This document shows, in pieces, positions 12,620 through 24,100 of a stretch of DNA of 64,000 nucleotides. The number at the start of each line of letters is the position of its first letter. Position 1 is the stretch's first letter. Made by a program: the position numbers and the translations under genes. The notes below the pieces were generated by a model. The model was not told the origin of the DNA. It ran no database searches and saw only the letters and a program-made list of their open reading frames with translations. Origin of the DNA: Coprinus comatus (Eukaryota; Basidiomycota; Agaricomycetes; Agaricales; Agaricaceae); assembly GCA_034638255.1 (NCBI GenBank), contig JAWPGT010000037.1, positions 150,972-214,971 of the forward strand, written 5' to 3'.

Positions 12620-13700
12620 GAACAAGTGGATCATCTCGTAAAGACAGAACTTCCCACACACTTTAAATGCCCTAGTGGACCTCCATTAACAGACGAAGCT
12701 GTAGAAGAAATACACGAACACTTTCGTGATACTGCTGGTATCGACAAATCACCAGTAAGTCAATCATGGTATCGCTTAGCAAAGGGCTCGGACTCACTAC
12801 GTATAGGATAAAAATGCATCATTGGCCTTAATCGATAGTTTCAGCTTGAAAATAGAGAAATTTCTTTCACATTATACCTACATAACTCGTCATAAAGAGT
12901 GACGCCTATCGGCACTCAGCAAGGACTCTACTCCTCTTGAAATCACCCATGAAGTGCAGCAACGAGAACTACTATCCAACTGTCGAAATACCCGGAGCAG
13001 GACTTGTATCCGACCCCCCACTCATTATACCCTATTCCTCACTGGTAGCGTTGATTATGGATTTGTCACCACCACCCCTCCTCTATCGGTTGATAAAGAC
13101 TTGAAAGATGTACTTGAGCATGAGATAGACTCACGGAGGATATATTCATTTCGGTATCTAATTGAAGGAACATGTACGTGAGCTGAACTTGAAAAAGCCT
13201 GCAAAGAGTTGACAGCCGAGTTTGCATTCATAAAGAAGAATCCTGAGAAGGTTAAGCACGATATATGCTTCCTAGAAGCCAAACGACTTGATACGCACAT
13301 ACAAGGTAAAGTATAAACATCCGTCATATGACCACAATTTTGATTGATATGATGAACATATCTTAGAGGAGGATGATCAGGTCTCAAAATTCAAAAGGTT
13401 AACGTTCAGCGGCAAAGGATTTCAGGACGTTGTTGCACAAGTTGAAACATATCGACCTGCTGCTGGAATCTTGAGCTCTGTGTCAAGTGATCTTGACGAC
13501 ATAAAGAAGTTTATAAAGTACGTGTATTCTTCCTTCACATTGGTCGAATATGGGGTCACCTTTCTACTAGAAAGCAAAGCAGATCTTCGAGAAGATCTCC
13601 AAAACTGCGGCTGCAAAACGTAACTGTGACAAAAGGAGGTTAATGGACCACCTAGAACAGGTGATTGGTCAATGTTTGCCTGCCATGTAAGTCTGATCCA
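12620..13700 (+). CDS. Unrecognised multi-exon protein with helical, charged exons (partial)
   Basis: Several forward segments have clean splice signals. An exon ending HEHFRDTAGIDKSP is followed by GTAAGT (12754) and an acceptor near 12845. An exon with ELEKACKELTAEFAFIKKN and EAKRLDTHIQG ends before GTAAAG near 13305. An exon with SKFKRLTFSGKGFQDVV and SSVSSDLDDIKKFIK ends before GTACGT near 13518. A last one holds QIFEKISKTAAAKRNCDKRR. The segments around 12850-13180 contain stops in the frames I tried, so the gene is incomplete, mis-split or decaying. The charged heptad-like pattern suggests coiled coil. I do not recognise the family and assign no function. Confidence 0.4.
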
Positions 13701-13955
13701 TTTTTTCTCTGGTACGTTTGCGATCTGACATGGAGATATCTGGATCAACAGTGGGAAGGGAGATGGATTGCAGAAATTTGTCTTAACTAATAGTCAGGAC
13801 CGGATCTTTGGGCTGGTGACCGTCAGGAACAGCCAAAGGATATGCCAGCACAACAAGGTTTTCCATTCACAATCCTACTAATTCACTACTATTTCCATTT
13901 CACGTCATCATCTGAGACTACTAACTCTGATATACCACTACTTCGAGTCGACTCC

Positions 13956-14522
13956 TCAAGCTGGAACAAAGTTCCACTGGAAGGCAGGATCATCCATCTC
14001 GAAGTTGTTATCCATCACAGCCGGAGACCCGGCGGTATTTCCTCCAGTAAGATGAACCCTAGGATCATACGTTCCAAGGAACCCTCCCGGACTATAAGCC
14101 CACATTTGATTGATACTAGCAGGTATTTCCCTCCTAGTATTGATAACAACTTGAGTTCCTGGTGGAATGTGACCTCCTCCTTCTGTAAACTTCCGTCAGA
14201 ATATGTTGTAAAAGATTAATGATAAATTGATAAACCTACCAAAGCCAGGAACCTCGAGGACAAGACCAGAAGCAACACTGATTATGAATCTATTTTCATG
14301 ACGCCAAAGTTGATTTCTGGTTTGAGGATTGTTGCGAGTCCAAACGATTACAGGCGAACCAGGCTATGTAGTAGCGATACCAGTAAAGAACGTCAGTCAC
14401 AGTGCGAATGGTAAGATAGTAGTGGTAGCATTTACTGTAGTGGAACTGCCTGAGACGTCAAGGACTAAGTCAGAGGCAACGTTGACAATGTAAAAGTTTC
14501 CATCAGGGAATCCGTGACTCAT
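13956..14522 (-). CDS. Ricin-B-type (beta-trefoil) lectin
   Basis: Three minus-strand exons (14522-14436, 14363-14240 and from about 14180 to 13956) give a protein of about 143 residues. The pattern is that of fungal ricin-B-fold lectins: the opening FYIVNVASDLVLDVSGS, a central NQLWRHE with VLEVPG after it, NQMWAY in the third part, and FQWNF at the C-terminus, which are the QxW-like repeats of a beta-trefoil. There is no signal peptide, as is usual for these cytoplasmic carbohydrate-binding proteins, many of which act in defence against fungal feeders. Introns are GT-AG and about 60-72 bp. A second copy lies 3 kb away on the other strand. Frames are open throughout as I read them; only the exact acceptor of exon 3 is ambiguous. 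Sugar specificity cannot be inferred. Confidence 0.75.
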
Positions 14523-14529
14523 TATCGAA

Positions 14530-15480
14530 ATTGAAACGTCAGTAAAAATTCTCATGTAATGCCTATGTATATATACTATACAATCTAATACCTACAGCCA
14601 TACCTACTAGGTCTGGATGGCCTAGTAGGTTTGGGAATGCCTATGTATGTCTAGTTTTGAATTCAGGCCTGGTAGACCTACTAGGTAACTCATACACTAC
14701 AATAACTACTGTGTTTTATCATACCTATATATATATCATAATACATGAGATTTGGCTTGGACAATGATAAAAAGGTACCCTCAGTTTCGACATCTTCCAG
14801 ATGTTCAATGAATTTTTCTATGATATTATATTCAACTATATTATTTATATTTAAATTATATTACAAATTATTAATTTAATGTATTACAACAACTGTGGTT
14901 TGAACCTACGCTCTTGGGAAGTCTACATATAATATATAAATGATGCTAAAACCGTTGGACTAAATAAGAGACGTTTTCATTAATCTTTAATCTAATATCA
15001 ACTTTTCCAACTCCATGTTTGCATCTCTATTGCTCCCTACCCAACTCCCGAGTCTGTTGATGCATTGTAATACCTTATATGCTTCCCCAACATCCCCTTT
15101 GTAAAATAGAAGATCCTAGTAATAAACTACACTAGTGTGACATTAATCATATAATATTTAATGAATACATACACATACCTACACATACCTACACCATACC
15201 TACTAGGTATTGATGTAGGTATTGGAAATATGTACTATGGATGAGAATATCTACTACATGTGGCTCATGCATGGTACACAGCTACCAGCCATGCTGCAGG
15301 CATCAACGCCACCTAACACAGATCTTGCCAGGTATGTTAAGATCTAGTATACTTCACAAATACATACAAAAAGAAAATAGTTTTCTACAGGCATATGACA
15401 TACCTACCAAAAATTAAACCTAGCGTACATAAACATGTAAAATAACTAGTATGTATTACAGGCCTGTACAGGCCTTTCTT
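14530..15480. repeat. A+T-rich stretch with CCTACTAGG palindromic repeats
   Basis: The near-palindrome ACCTACTAGGT and variants (GGCCTAGTAGGT, GACCTACTAGGTAA) recur around 14602, 14620, 14677 and 15203, together with direct ACATACCT units (15170-15200). Between them lies very A+T-rich DNA, and near 14890-14990 a sequence whose minus strand contains a B-box-like AGGTTCAAACCA and TAGTCCAACGGTTTTAGC, resembling a degraded tRNA-derived SINE. No complete cloverleaf can be folded by eye. Confidence 0.45.
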
Positions 15481-17540
15481 TCAGATTTTTACTGACGAAG
15501 ATGGGTTTTAAAGCTGTTGAACAACTTGAGGTTTTTGGTGGGACTTTGGCTGTCTTTTATACACCAGCTATGTTACCTTACATGTACATGAGAAAATGAC
15601 CTCTGAGTCTAGTTCCGAGTTGGTACAAAATTCTCAAAGAAGAACGGACTTGAAGCCGTTCAACGGCAGTAGTATTCGGTTTCTTGAGACTGTTCCAAGT
15701 TTCCTGTCCACTTTGGCAAGTCTAATGATTGATGAAATGTAATGCGAGAAGGTATGCCAAGAGTGAGGGTGACTCAGTACTTTTGTAATTTTGTCGAAGT
15801 CGGAGCATTTAATTTTAGCTCAATTTATCTTGCTGGGATAGCGATGACTTCAGGTCCAGAGTATCAAAAAGCTTCATTATGGAATATATGTTATCACATG
15901 AGAAGGCTCAGTACTCAGTCATGGCCGCCGTTGGTAGTTACATGTACTATCTTTGTCGTCAATCCTGTGGTAGCTATTTTAAGCCCCGCCCCAGTTCGGG
16001 AGCCTTCATACAACACAAAACATTCAACTGGGAAAGAAAATGTGAGTGGGGTTATTAGAGAACAAAAATGAAAAGAGTATACTATGAGGAAGGTGTCAAT
16101 TTTGTAGGCACTAAGTTTGTAGGAGACTCACCTTACAACTACTTTTCCCTTCAGGATGTTTGTAAGTCCAAACCCTTACCCACACTGTCAGCAAGTAGCA
16201 TATCTTCCAAGTATAAGTATTCCACAAATATACTGCGGTGGTATTAACGTACTTCTAGTAATGACATATCAGTGTTTCAGCAAGCACTGTAACCTCTACA
16301 CACTGCTCCGGTGATACTGTTCGGTGATTGGACGCCAAATAAGAATCGGATAGGTGGACCGAAGAATATTAAGAGTGCGCTTTTTTCTCGAAGCATAGTA
16401 CCAGAATTCGAAAAACAATGAGACAGCTCATATGACCATCTTAGCAGTGAGATAATTCTCCTTCTCTAGTATTCTGTACTCCCAGAGTCCCTTAAATGCG
16501 TGAATTATTATCCGGTGAGCAAGGCCTGGGCCAAAATAAAATGGTCAGGAACGAGCTAAACTGGAAGAAACATGATCACACTCACTTTTATACCTTCTGC
16601 ACTTATTTTCATCCATCTTTGGTCCCTTTGGATGAGACAGGTAGCTTGGAAAATGTTTCAACCAAGCGGAAACCTCTGAATAATCAACCTTTGTATCATG
16701 TAAGGAATCTGATTTCTCATTGAAGAATGCTTTACTGTCTAGCCTGGTTCACTTGTCATCGTCTATAGTCGCAACGATCCCCAAAGCAGGCATCAGCTTT
16801 GGGCTGCTCAGGAGGGCACGAGGTAGAATTTGGACGCAGCTTTTGGTGAAACATTGTTGCTATTTTCCTGTTCTCTGTTATTTTTAGACTTAGGCGCTAA
16901 CTAATTTCAGTTATACCATCTAACTAATATGTTCTTACTGATATGATTTAATCCATAACTTATAGATACATAAACATAAACATATACATTAGGTCTTTGG
17001 TTATGTCGTCCTCAGCAATGTTGAATGGTGATGACTCAACGTGAGAGTGCCAAGAAGTAGAAATGGGTGAGTTTCAGTGGTCTACAAATAGAATGACATC
17101 TGGTGACTACTGACACACAGTATGGAACGAGTTTTACTACAAACATAGCGTAATGGTAAGTGCTGAAGACCATTTCATGACCGTTTCTCGGTTTCAGGGT
17201 CTGTTATAATGAGTTTCTCAGCAACATTCTCTTGGGATAATAGAACCTTTTATTTTCACGTACCAAGTTTATTGATTCTCAGAAATACTGTCTCGTGGGG
17301 AGCAGTTAAGAGCTAGATTTTGTAAAACAGTATATGCGAGATCACATAAATGTGACAACCAGAATGCCTGGCTGTCGAAGAAAAGAAGTGCATCCGAATA
17401 ACTTCACCTTCTCTGAGTTCCAATGACAGCAAGTGTGAGAAGATGTGCATGAACTTCCAGGAAGCCGTCTGCTGTGTAAAAGGGCGACGAAAACGCTACA
17501 GAAAATTATCGACTTCACTGTCTTTCTTTTTATACTTCAT
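15480..17540. other. Between the lectin genes; no supported gene
   Basis: An open stretch at 15742-16071 (109 codons, forward) is the longest, but it has no domain I recognise and no supporting splice context. The rest is broken in all frames. I treat it as non-coding spacer with possible remnants. Confidence 0.45.
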
Positions 17541-17541
17541 C

Positions 17542-18571
17542 ATGAGTTTTCCTATCAGCAATTTCTTCATCCGCAATATTGCAACTGGACTTGTACTTGA
17601 CGTTTCCGAAGGGGCTACTGATGTATATATGTCCTGTCTGATGCCATATGCCTCATTTACTGATAATTCTTTTTTTATGTAGCCTGGGCCCTGGCTCACG
17701 AGTAATTTTCTGGAACCGTAATAACACTTCGGACAACACCAATCAGCTCTGGAGGCACGATAATGGTTTCTTAGTAAGCCGAGCCTCTAATCTCGTACTC
17801 GAGGTTCCTGGATATGGTTTGTATCCTTTTGTAATACGTATCACTATGTTAATGTAGTCCCCAGTGAAATAGAATAAGAAACCACTGAGGACTTACACGC
17901 ACGAACGTGTATTTAGCAACATGATCACGTGAGACATATTAATATACATATATGTATAACACCTTGTAACACATATGTGACTATTTTGTTAATCCCTCTT
18001 TTTTAACAGGAGGAGGCGGAACTATCGCCCCGGGTACCAGACTTGTTGTAAACATCAGGAGAGGGGTTCCTAACAACCTCAACCAGTTATGGACGTACGA
18101 AGAAAGGTTATTACAACCATTTGACAGGAGGGTTGCTGTCACTTCTGCAAACCATAGTAATGGTGCAGCACACTGGGTGTCGTTTACCCTTTTTCGTGGG
18201 ATAAAAGGGTAAAGATATGTCAAAGATATTAATAATATCTATAACCATGTCCCATACCTTATATAATACAAGATTTTTAAAATATTATTTAAAAAAAACC
18301 CGAAAAACGTAGGTTATGTTTATTTTCTCCAATATCTTTAAAATATATTTCACCATATAAGGCATGGGACATGGTTATAGATATTATTAATATCTTTGAC
18401 ATATCTTTACCCTTTTATCCCACGAAAAAGGGTAAGCGACACCCAGTGGCAGCTGTGGTAGACTCATACCAGCCCGGGAATCCAGATTTCATGTGGAGCT
18501 TCGACATACTTGGGAGTGTAGCAGAAGTTGATTCTCAGCATGGTGCAGGAGTCGCTGTAGATAATGCATAA
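17542..18571 (+). pseudogene. Ricin-B-type lectin copy broken by a MITE
   Basis: The ATG at 17542 starts NFFIRNIATGLVLDVSEGA, close to the N-terminus of the lectin at 13956-14522. A middle exon contains NTNQLWRHDNG and LVLEVPGYG, and a third begins GGGTIAPGTRLVVNI and contains NQLWTYEE. This third exon is cut at 18170 by a 278-bp inverted-repeat element; the missing end (PDFMWSFDILG, stop at 18569-18571) resumes in the same frame after 18451. Read through, the exon would end after 17 element codons at 18223. The start of the middle exon also shows a CCTGGGCCCTGGC duplication that shifts the expected frame unless an unusual donor is used. Both defects make it probably non-functional. Its family role is carbohydrate binding, possibly defensive. 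Confidence 0.7.
18171..18448. mobile_element. 278-bp CACTG-ended MITE
   Basis: The element begins CACTGGGTGTCG and ends with its complement CGACACCCAGTG. The two ends match over about 94 bases with only two differences (T/C at position 13, A/G near position 87), leaving a short A+T-rich centre with no coding capacity. The trinucleotide GCA lies directly on both sides (18168-18170 and 18449-18451), the size of target duplication made by CACTA-superfamily transposases. It is a non-autonomous element that would need a transposase supplied in trans. Near-identity of the arms suggests a fairly recent insertion. Confidence 0.9.
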
Positions 18572-18916
18572 TGGTACTACTTGTTAGGTTTCGTCGGCCC
18601 AAGGGTTCTCCCAGGCTGAGTACTCAGAATTTGCAACAAGTTTGTTTCGGAGAAGTTGCTTCAAGGTGGTGCAGATGCAGTAGACTGTAAGAAAATAAGA
18701 GCCTGAACGCCAACGTGACTCAGTTACTAAAACTTGAATTTTTGAAACCTTAATATCATTTCTCAAATTCCCATCGATGCGCGTCACGACTCAAGTACTC
18801 ACCCATCGAGGTAGCTCAACATTATCCTGTCCATGCTGAATAATTAACTCAGGGCTTAGAAGTTAGGAGTTACTTTTACTATACAAATCTGATCTATTTC
18901 ATAATCGAACGCGCTA

Positions 18917-20185
18917 TTAATCAGAAGGCATTCGTACAAATTTTGGACCTGCTCCGAAATAGACTTCTGGCCCCATCCATCTCATTATTACTCCTGCCTG
19001 CTCAGCAACTGCTTCCCCTGGCCAATCACAGAGAGACGGTCTAACATAATTTCCGTACTGCCATGTAAACCGACTGAAACAACGGGCTCTATTTAGAGCA
19101 ACTGCGAATTCGATACCCTGTGGGTATCGACAGAGATTCATGTGACATGTTCTCAGCGCCAACACCTTGAGGGCTGGAAACTTGTCAGCTAGAAATACTA
19201 CCGCTTTGAGAAAGTCCTCTCCGTTGTCCCAGAAATCTAGTCCTAGGTATCGAATAGTTGTACTGCATGGTGCTCCATTGAGGGACTGAATTAATCCTAG
19301 CGCGTAGGGCTCCCAACATTCGAAAATTTCTATTGCATTTGCGGCCTTCAAGAACTCCCGAAAACCTGTTGGTCGACGTGCGTTCATCCAAACCAATTTT
19401 TTTAGATTTGGAAATTTAAACTTCGTCACAACTTCATTCCATTCACCCATACAATCATATTTGGCAGGGTCCCAACGAAATGTATGCAGCTTCTCCCTCG
19501 TAGCACCACTTTCGTGAATCAAGTTCTTCAAATAGGCCACGGTCCAAGTTGTTGGTAAGCTGTTTTCAATACAATACATTTCGGCCAATGATGGACATTG
19601 TAGCAATAGCTGGATGCATTGATCAACGGGGAGTTGATACACTCGGATGGTCGTAAGTCCTTCCCACATAAGATTCATCTCGTACATACGATACTGTCTC
19701 GGGGGAATAGGAGGAGATACTGAACATATCAATGTTACAATACTGAATGGAATACTGAAGCTCGACAGTAGTATTTTAGGGGAGATGTTGATGAAAAGTG
19801 ATTTCAGGTTTGGTAGGGGTGTTTTTTGGCACAGCCGGAGCCAATTGAGACCCACTACGCTGTTTAAAGAAATTGTAAGCCACTCCACTCGACATCCATG
19901 CTTCGCGAAAACGATATCGAGGATCCTGGGATACTTCAGGATATGTGGCCGGAAATGAATTGCGAGTGGTACATGCTTCGAGTATACACAGCACATATTT
20001 ACATATTCTTCTGTGTCTTCATGGATATCAATGAAGGACCAAAATTTCGGGAGGGATAAAGCGACGTCTCTCCAGTGTCTACAGACAGATGCGAGGTGTA
20101 ACATTCGGCGGGGGTGGAGTTTTTGAGTGTCCTCAGCAAAGATTTCCTCGAGGATATCGAGCGGGAGTGCAGCGGCGTTAACCAT
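18917..20185 (-). CDS. F-box protein with LRR-like C-terminal region
   Basis: A single open frame of 422 codons from the ATG at 20185. Residues 2-45 form a typical agaric F-box (LPLDILEEIFAED, MLHLASVCRHWRDVALSLPKFW). The remainder alternates hydrophobic strands and short helices (FPNLKKLVWMNARRPTG, TIRYLGLDFWDNG, FPALKVLALRTCHMNL), as in the leucine-rich-like halves of Agaricomycete F-box families. By family it recruits a substrate to the Skp1-Cullin1 ubiquitin ligase through the N-terminal F-box; the substrate is unknown. The frame is open further upstream without an ATG, which is why I start at 20185. A badly damaged second copy lies at 36772-38188 on the other strand. No introns were needed to read it. 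Confidence 0.85.
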   Translation of the reverse strand: MVNAAALPLDILEEIFAEDTQKLHPRRMLHLASVCRHWRDVALSLPKFWSFIDIHEDTEEYVNMCCVYSKHVPLAIHFRPHILKYPRILDIVFAKHGCRVEWLTISLNSVVGLNWLRLCQKTPLPNLKSLFINISPKILLSSFSIPFSIVTLICSVSPPIPPRQYRMYEMNLMWEGLTTIRVYQLPVDQCIQLLLQCPSLAEMYCIENSLPTTWTVAYLKNLIHESGATREKLHTFRWDPAKYDCMGEWNEVVTKFKFPNLKKLVWMNARRPTGFREFLKAANAIEIFECWEPYALGLIQSLNGAPCSTTIRYLGLDFWDNGEDFLKAVVFLADKFPALKVLALRTCHMNLCRYPQGIEFAVALNRARCFSRFTWQYGNYVRPSLCDWPGEAVAEQAGVIMRWMGPEVYFGAGPKFVRMPSD

Positions 20186-20249
20186 ATATTGTGATGGTAG
20201 TGGCACTTTATGATTTGGGGAAAAGAGGGGAAGATCGCCTCCCAAATAG

Positions 20250-21187
20250 AAGTTTATTTATCTGAATATTGATACTGTAATACGCCATATAACAATGGCC
20301 TGGGAGACTGGGTAGAAGTACAAGGTGTCAAATGGAACAATAACAAGAACAAAAAGTGTGTGACGTAACATTTTGGAAATTTTACCTATGTGATTACATT
20401 AACTCGTATCCCCCTTCTATTTTGTTCGATGGTAGGACTGAAAAGCAGTGTGAGTATTGTTGTACTACAAGCGGTACCATCCCTCTTGAGAGTTTACGGT
20501 TGAACAGCCTGTTGAGCTGCTTAAGCTTGAACATTCGTTGTTACCAGTCACTGTCTCAAAATTGCTTCTAATTATACTAGAGTGGCTTCCTAACTTTTAC
20601 AAGAATGATGACGGTCGATTCCGATAATGATAATTCATGCTAGGTATAAAAATACAGGATAAGCCACTGCGTTCCCAGGACCAGGATAAATGAAAAACGA
20701 GAGGGAAAAAATAACAAACAAGGAAAACGTCCAGTAAAAAAAATAAAATGACAGTATTGTGTCAGCGTATACTTTTACTTTAATTGTATGCAACCCCCCT
20801 GTTGAAAAGAAGAAAAGGATACGAACGACAGAGGATGATGAATATAAAGTAGATAAAGGGAGTGGTCTGGCTCAAAAGCCCCAATATGAGTAAAATCTCG
20901 ATGACTTTACCGATTAATCAATCAATTAATTACCATTTTACCTATCTCAGATCTTGGAAAGACCTGTAGGAGATGAAGTATTGAAGTTGGATAACTTTCA
21001 ACCAAAAGCCCGACAACGTTGCTTCCTGTATATATATCCTACCACCATTACCGTCTTCTTGTTCTTTTCGGGGTGAGCTTGACAACAGTAGCCCCTAAGT
21101 TGAACAGTATCCCGGACCTCCTAATTGTCATTATTATCAACACCATTATGTGCCTTAGCTCAAACTTCGATGCTCTATCCCTAATAA
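20250..21187. other. Intergenic, no gene seen
   Basis: Spacer upstream of the F-box gene at 18.9-20.2 kb and downstream of the RBR gene. An open frame at 20356-20571 has no recognisable content. Both flanking genes are on the minus strand, so this interval should hold the F-box promoter and the RBR 3' end. Confidence 0.5.
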
Positions 21188-24100
21188 TCATTTTCGTCGT
21201 GGAGGTTGGTGTCGAGTAGCGATATTGGTACCACCCTTAGTACCATTATTTCCTGCACCTGCTCCTGCACCACCACCACCACCACCACCACCACCACCAC
21301 CGGCGGCATTATTAGCATCAGCGCGACTCCTAGTCGTCATCCTAGCATCACCTTCATATCCATTTCTCATTGCTTCAATAGTTCTTTCTCGAATCACTCG
21401 ATTGGCTTCTCTTTCAATTCCCATCTGTCTTTGTTGGACTATTTGTGCTTCTAGCACACGTTGTGGGAATTGGTGTTCTCGTGGGTTCATTAATGGTATT
21501 GGTAGAAATCCTGGTATCGGTATTGGTTGCTGAGGTTGAGGTTGTCGCGGAGCATGTGGAGGTTGTACTTGAGGTACCCTAAAATCATCATCATCAACAT
21601 GAACGACATCTCTTCCTTGAATATTAACGTTAATATTTCCTCTTGTTCGAACACGTCTCCTTTCTTTTTCTTTTTCTCTTTCTCTCTCCCTTGCCCTTTC
21701 CCTCTCAGTTCTCTGTCTTTCTCTTTCTCTTTCGCGTTGTCTTTCTCTTTCCCTATCGACAGCACTTAATCTTTCTGGTGGATCATCTTTTTGAACACCA
21801 CCTCTACCACTTCTATTTCCTCCTCGACCCCTTTCCACTCGACCACCACCCCGACCTCCTCTTCCATGTCCACGTACTGGTCCCAGTGCCTCCCCTCTTC
21901 CACGTCCACGTTCATGTCCATGCCCTCTTCCTTCTCCTCGCCCTCCTCTTCGCCTCCCTCGTACTGCTCCTTGTCCTTGTCCTTGTCCTTGTCCTCTAGG
22001 TCTATACCCCTCAATTTCAATCTCACTATCACCATCACCATCGCTTTCACTATCGCTAGGCCTGCTACGACCACTCCCACCACCATTATTGTTATTATTA
22101 CCACCACCACCACTAAAACCATCGTCATAATCGTCACTATCAAAATCCATAAAAATATCTTCATCTTCATCTTCATCTTCATCATCTTCATCCCCATCTT
22201 CATCTTCATCTTCATCTTCATCTTCACCTTCATCTTCGTCTTCATCCCCATCTCCATCCTCATCTTCATTGTTAGCGATTACTTCTCTGAACCATTCTTG
22301 ATGAGCTTTTTGTTTTTGTTTTTGTTTCTGTTTAGATGTCGTCTTGGATTTTGATTTGGGAATTTGGGGTAGCTGTGGTAGTGGTGGTAGTGGTTGTAGT
22401 TGAGCTTTTTGTTTTCCTTTATCGTTTCTATTGGCATTGAGATTAGGATTAAAAGGATCGGGATTAAAATTAAAATTAGGATTGAGATTAAGATTGATAT
22501 TAAGATTAGGTCGTGGATATGCTGGTCCTGCTTCTACCTGACCTTGACCTTGACCTTGACCTTGAACATGACGTTGACGTAAACGTTGACGCAAACGTTG
22601 TCTTTGTTCTTTCAATTGATTATTCGGTTGTCGATTTTGAATATGATGATGAAGATTTGGTGGTGGTGGTGGTGGTGGAATACGATTAGGTAGACCTAAA
22701 CCAAAAGGAGCAGCAGCAACATCAGGAGGTGGAGGAGGAGGTGGAAGACCAAAAATATTATGATACTGTGCATGAGGTATTTCAGGTATGTGAACACGAG
22801 GATGAGGATGAGGATTGGCATTGACGTGGGCATTGACAAGAGCGTTGATATGAGCATTAGCGTTGGCATTGGCATTAGCATTGACATGAACTCGCCCATG
22901 ACCATAAGCTTGACCCATTCTATTAACTCCATCGTCTAATCGTCTCATTAAAAAATCTATAGCTCCTTCATTTGGAACATCTCGTAATTGTTCAGCTGCT
23001 GGATTGAGTACCCTTGCAGCTTGGTAACGTTCAACGAAAGCTATATGTTGAGCTTGAACTTGATTTTGACCACGACCTTGACCACGACCTTGACCACGAC
23101 CTTGACCACGACCTTGACCACGACCACGACCACGACCTTGACCTTGCCCTTGATTTTGGCCTTGATTTTGACCCTGACCTCTCATAATATAATCAAGAAC
23201 TCTTCTTCCATCATACGCATCATCATGTCCTCGTCCCAACCATCCATTATTCGCACGTGGAGGTGGAGGTGGAAGTGGAGGTGCAGGTGCAGGTGCATGT
23301 ACAGGTTGTTTACCCTTAACAACCTTTGGAATATCAATATTAAGTTCTTTAGAACCGATTGTTGGATTTGTTTTTCGAAGTTGAGATAATGCATTTTCAG
23401 CTGCTCGTTTTATTTCCAATGTATGCATTTCATCTAGGTTTTTGTCCCATAGGTAACATTTTTTTGAGGATGTTGATGTTGAAGGACCTTGTTGTTGCTA
23501 TTTAGGAAGATGTTAGTGGATTTTTTGTGGTTTTGAAGGGTTAGGATTGTATTTACTTGATTGAAGTGATCGTATCCGTTTATATGATTTGTCGACAGAT
23601 ATAACATGATAAGGTATGACAATTTGGACAGGTCATTTTATTGCACTACAAAAAAGATTTATTAGTAGAATAACGAAGGGGTAAAAAAAGAAGAAAATAC
23701 GTACACCTCCTTCTTTAATAAAAGCCTTTTTACATTTCGGACAATTCCTCATAAGTGCTTGAGTCATAGCTTCTTCAACTGTATGTCTAGCATCCAAAAC
23801 CTTATCTTGATCCGCTTCTTCACAACTTTTAGGTAAATGATCCAATTTCTTACATTTCCTACAACTTATTGCACCACATCTTCCATCACCATCATCGTTA
23901 TCATCTTTATCATCACCCACATTCCCACATTTGAACAACTTTTCATCATCGTTTTCAATAACACATTTCCATTCACAAAATGGACATTCTTCTAAACCTG
24001 GGATATTGGCGTCTGAGATTTCTTTTTGTTGGACTAGTCTTTCGTATAATGAGAGAAGTTTTGGTGGGAGTACGCGACGTAATTCGGATAATGAAAATAG

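Noticed and set aside
14890..14990. Possible tRNA gene on the minus strand
   Set aside because: A- and B-box-like words occur with roughly right spacing, but T-stem bases do not pair; at best a degraded SINE.
21206..23389. Long forward open frames opposite the RBR tail
   Set aside because: They are mirror readings of the repeat-rich minus-strand exon (Thr, Ser and Phe runs from CAC, CATCTT and CTTT repeats) with no start context or domain.
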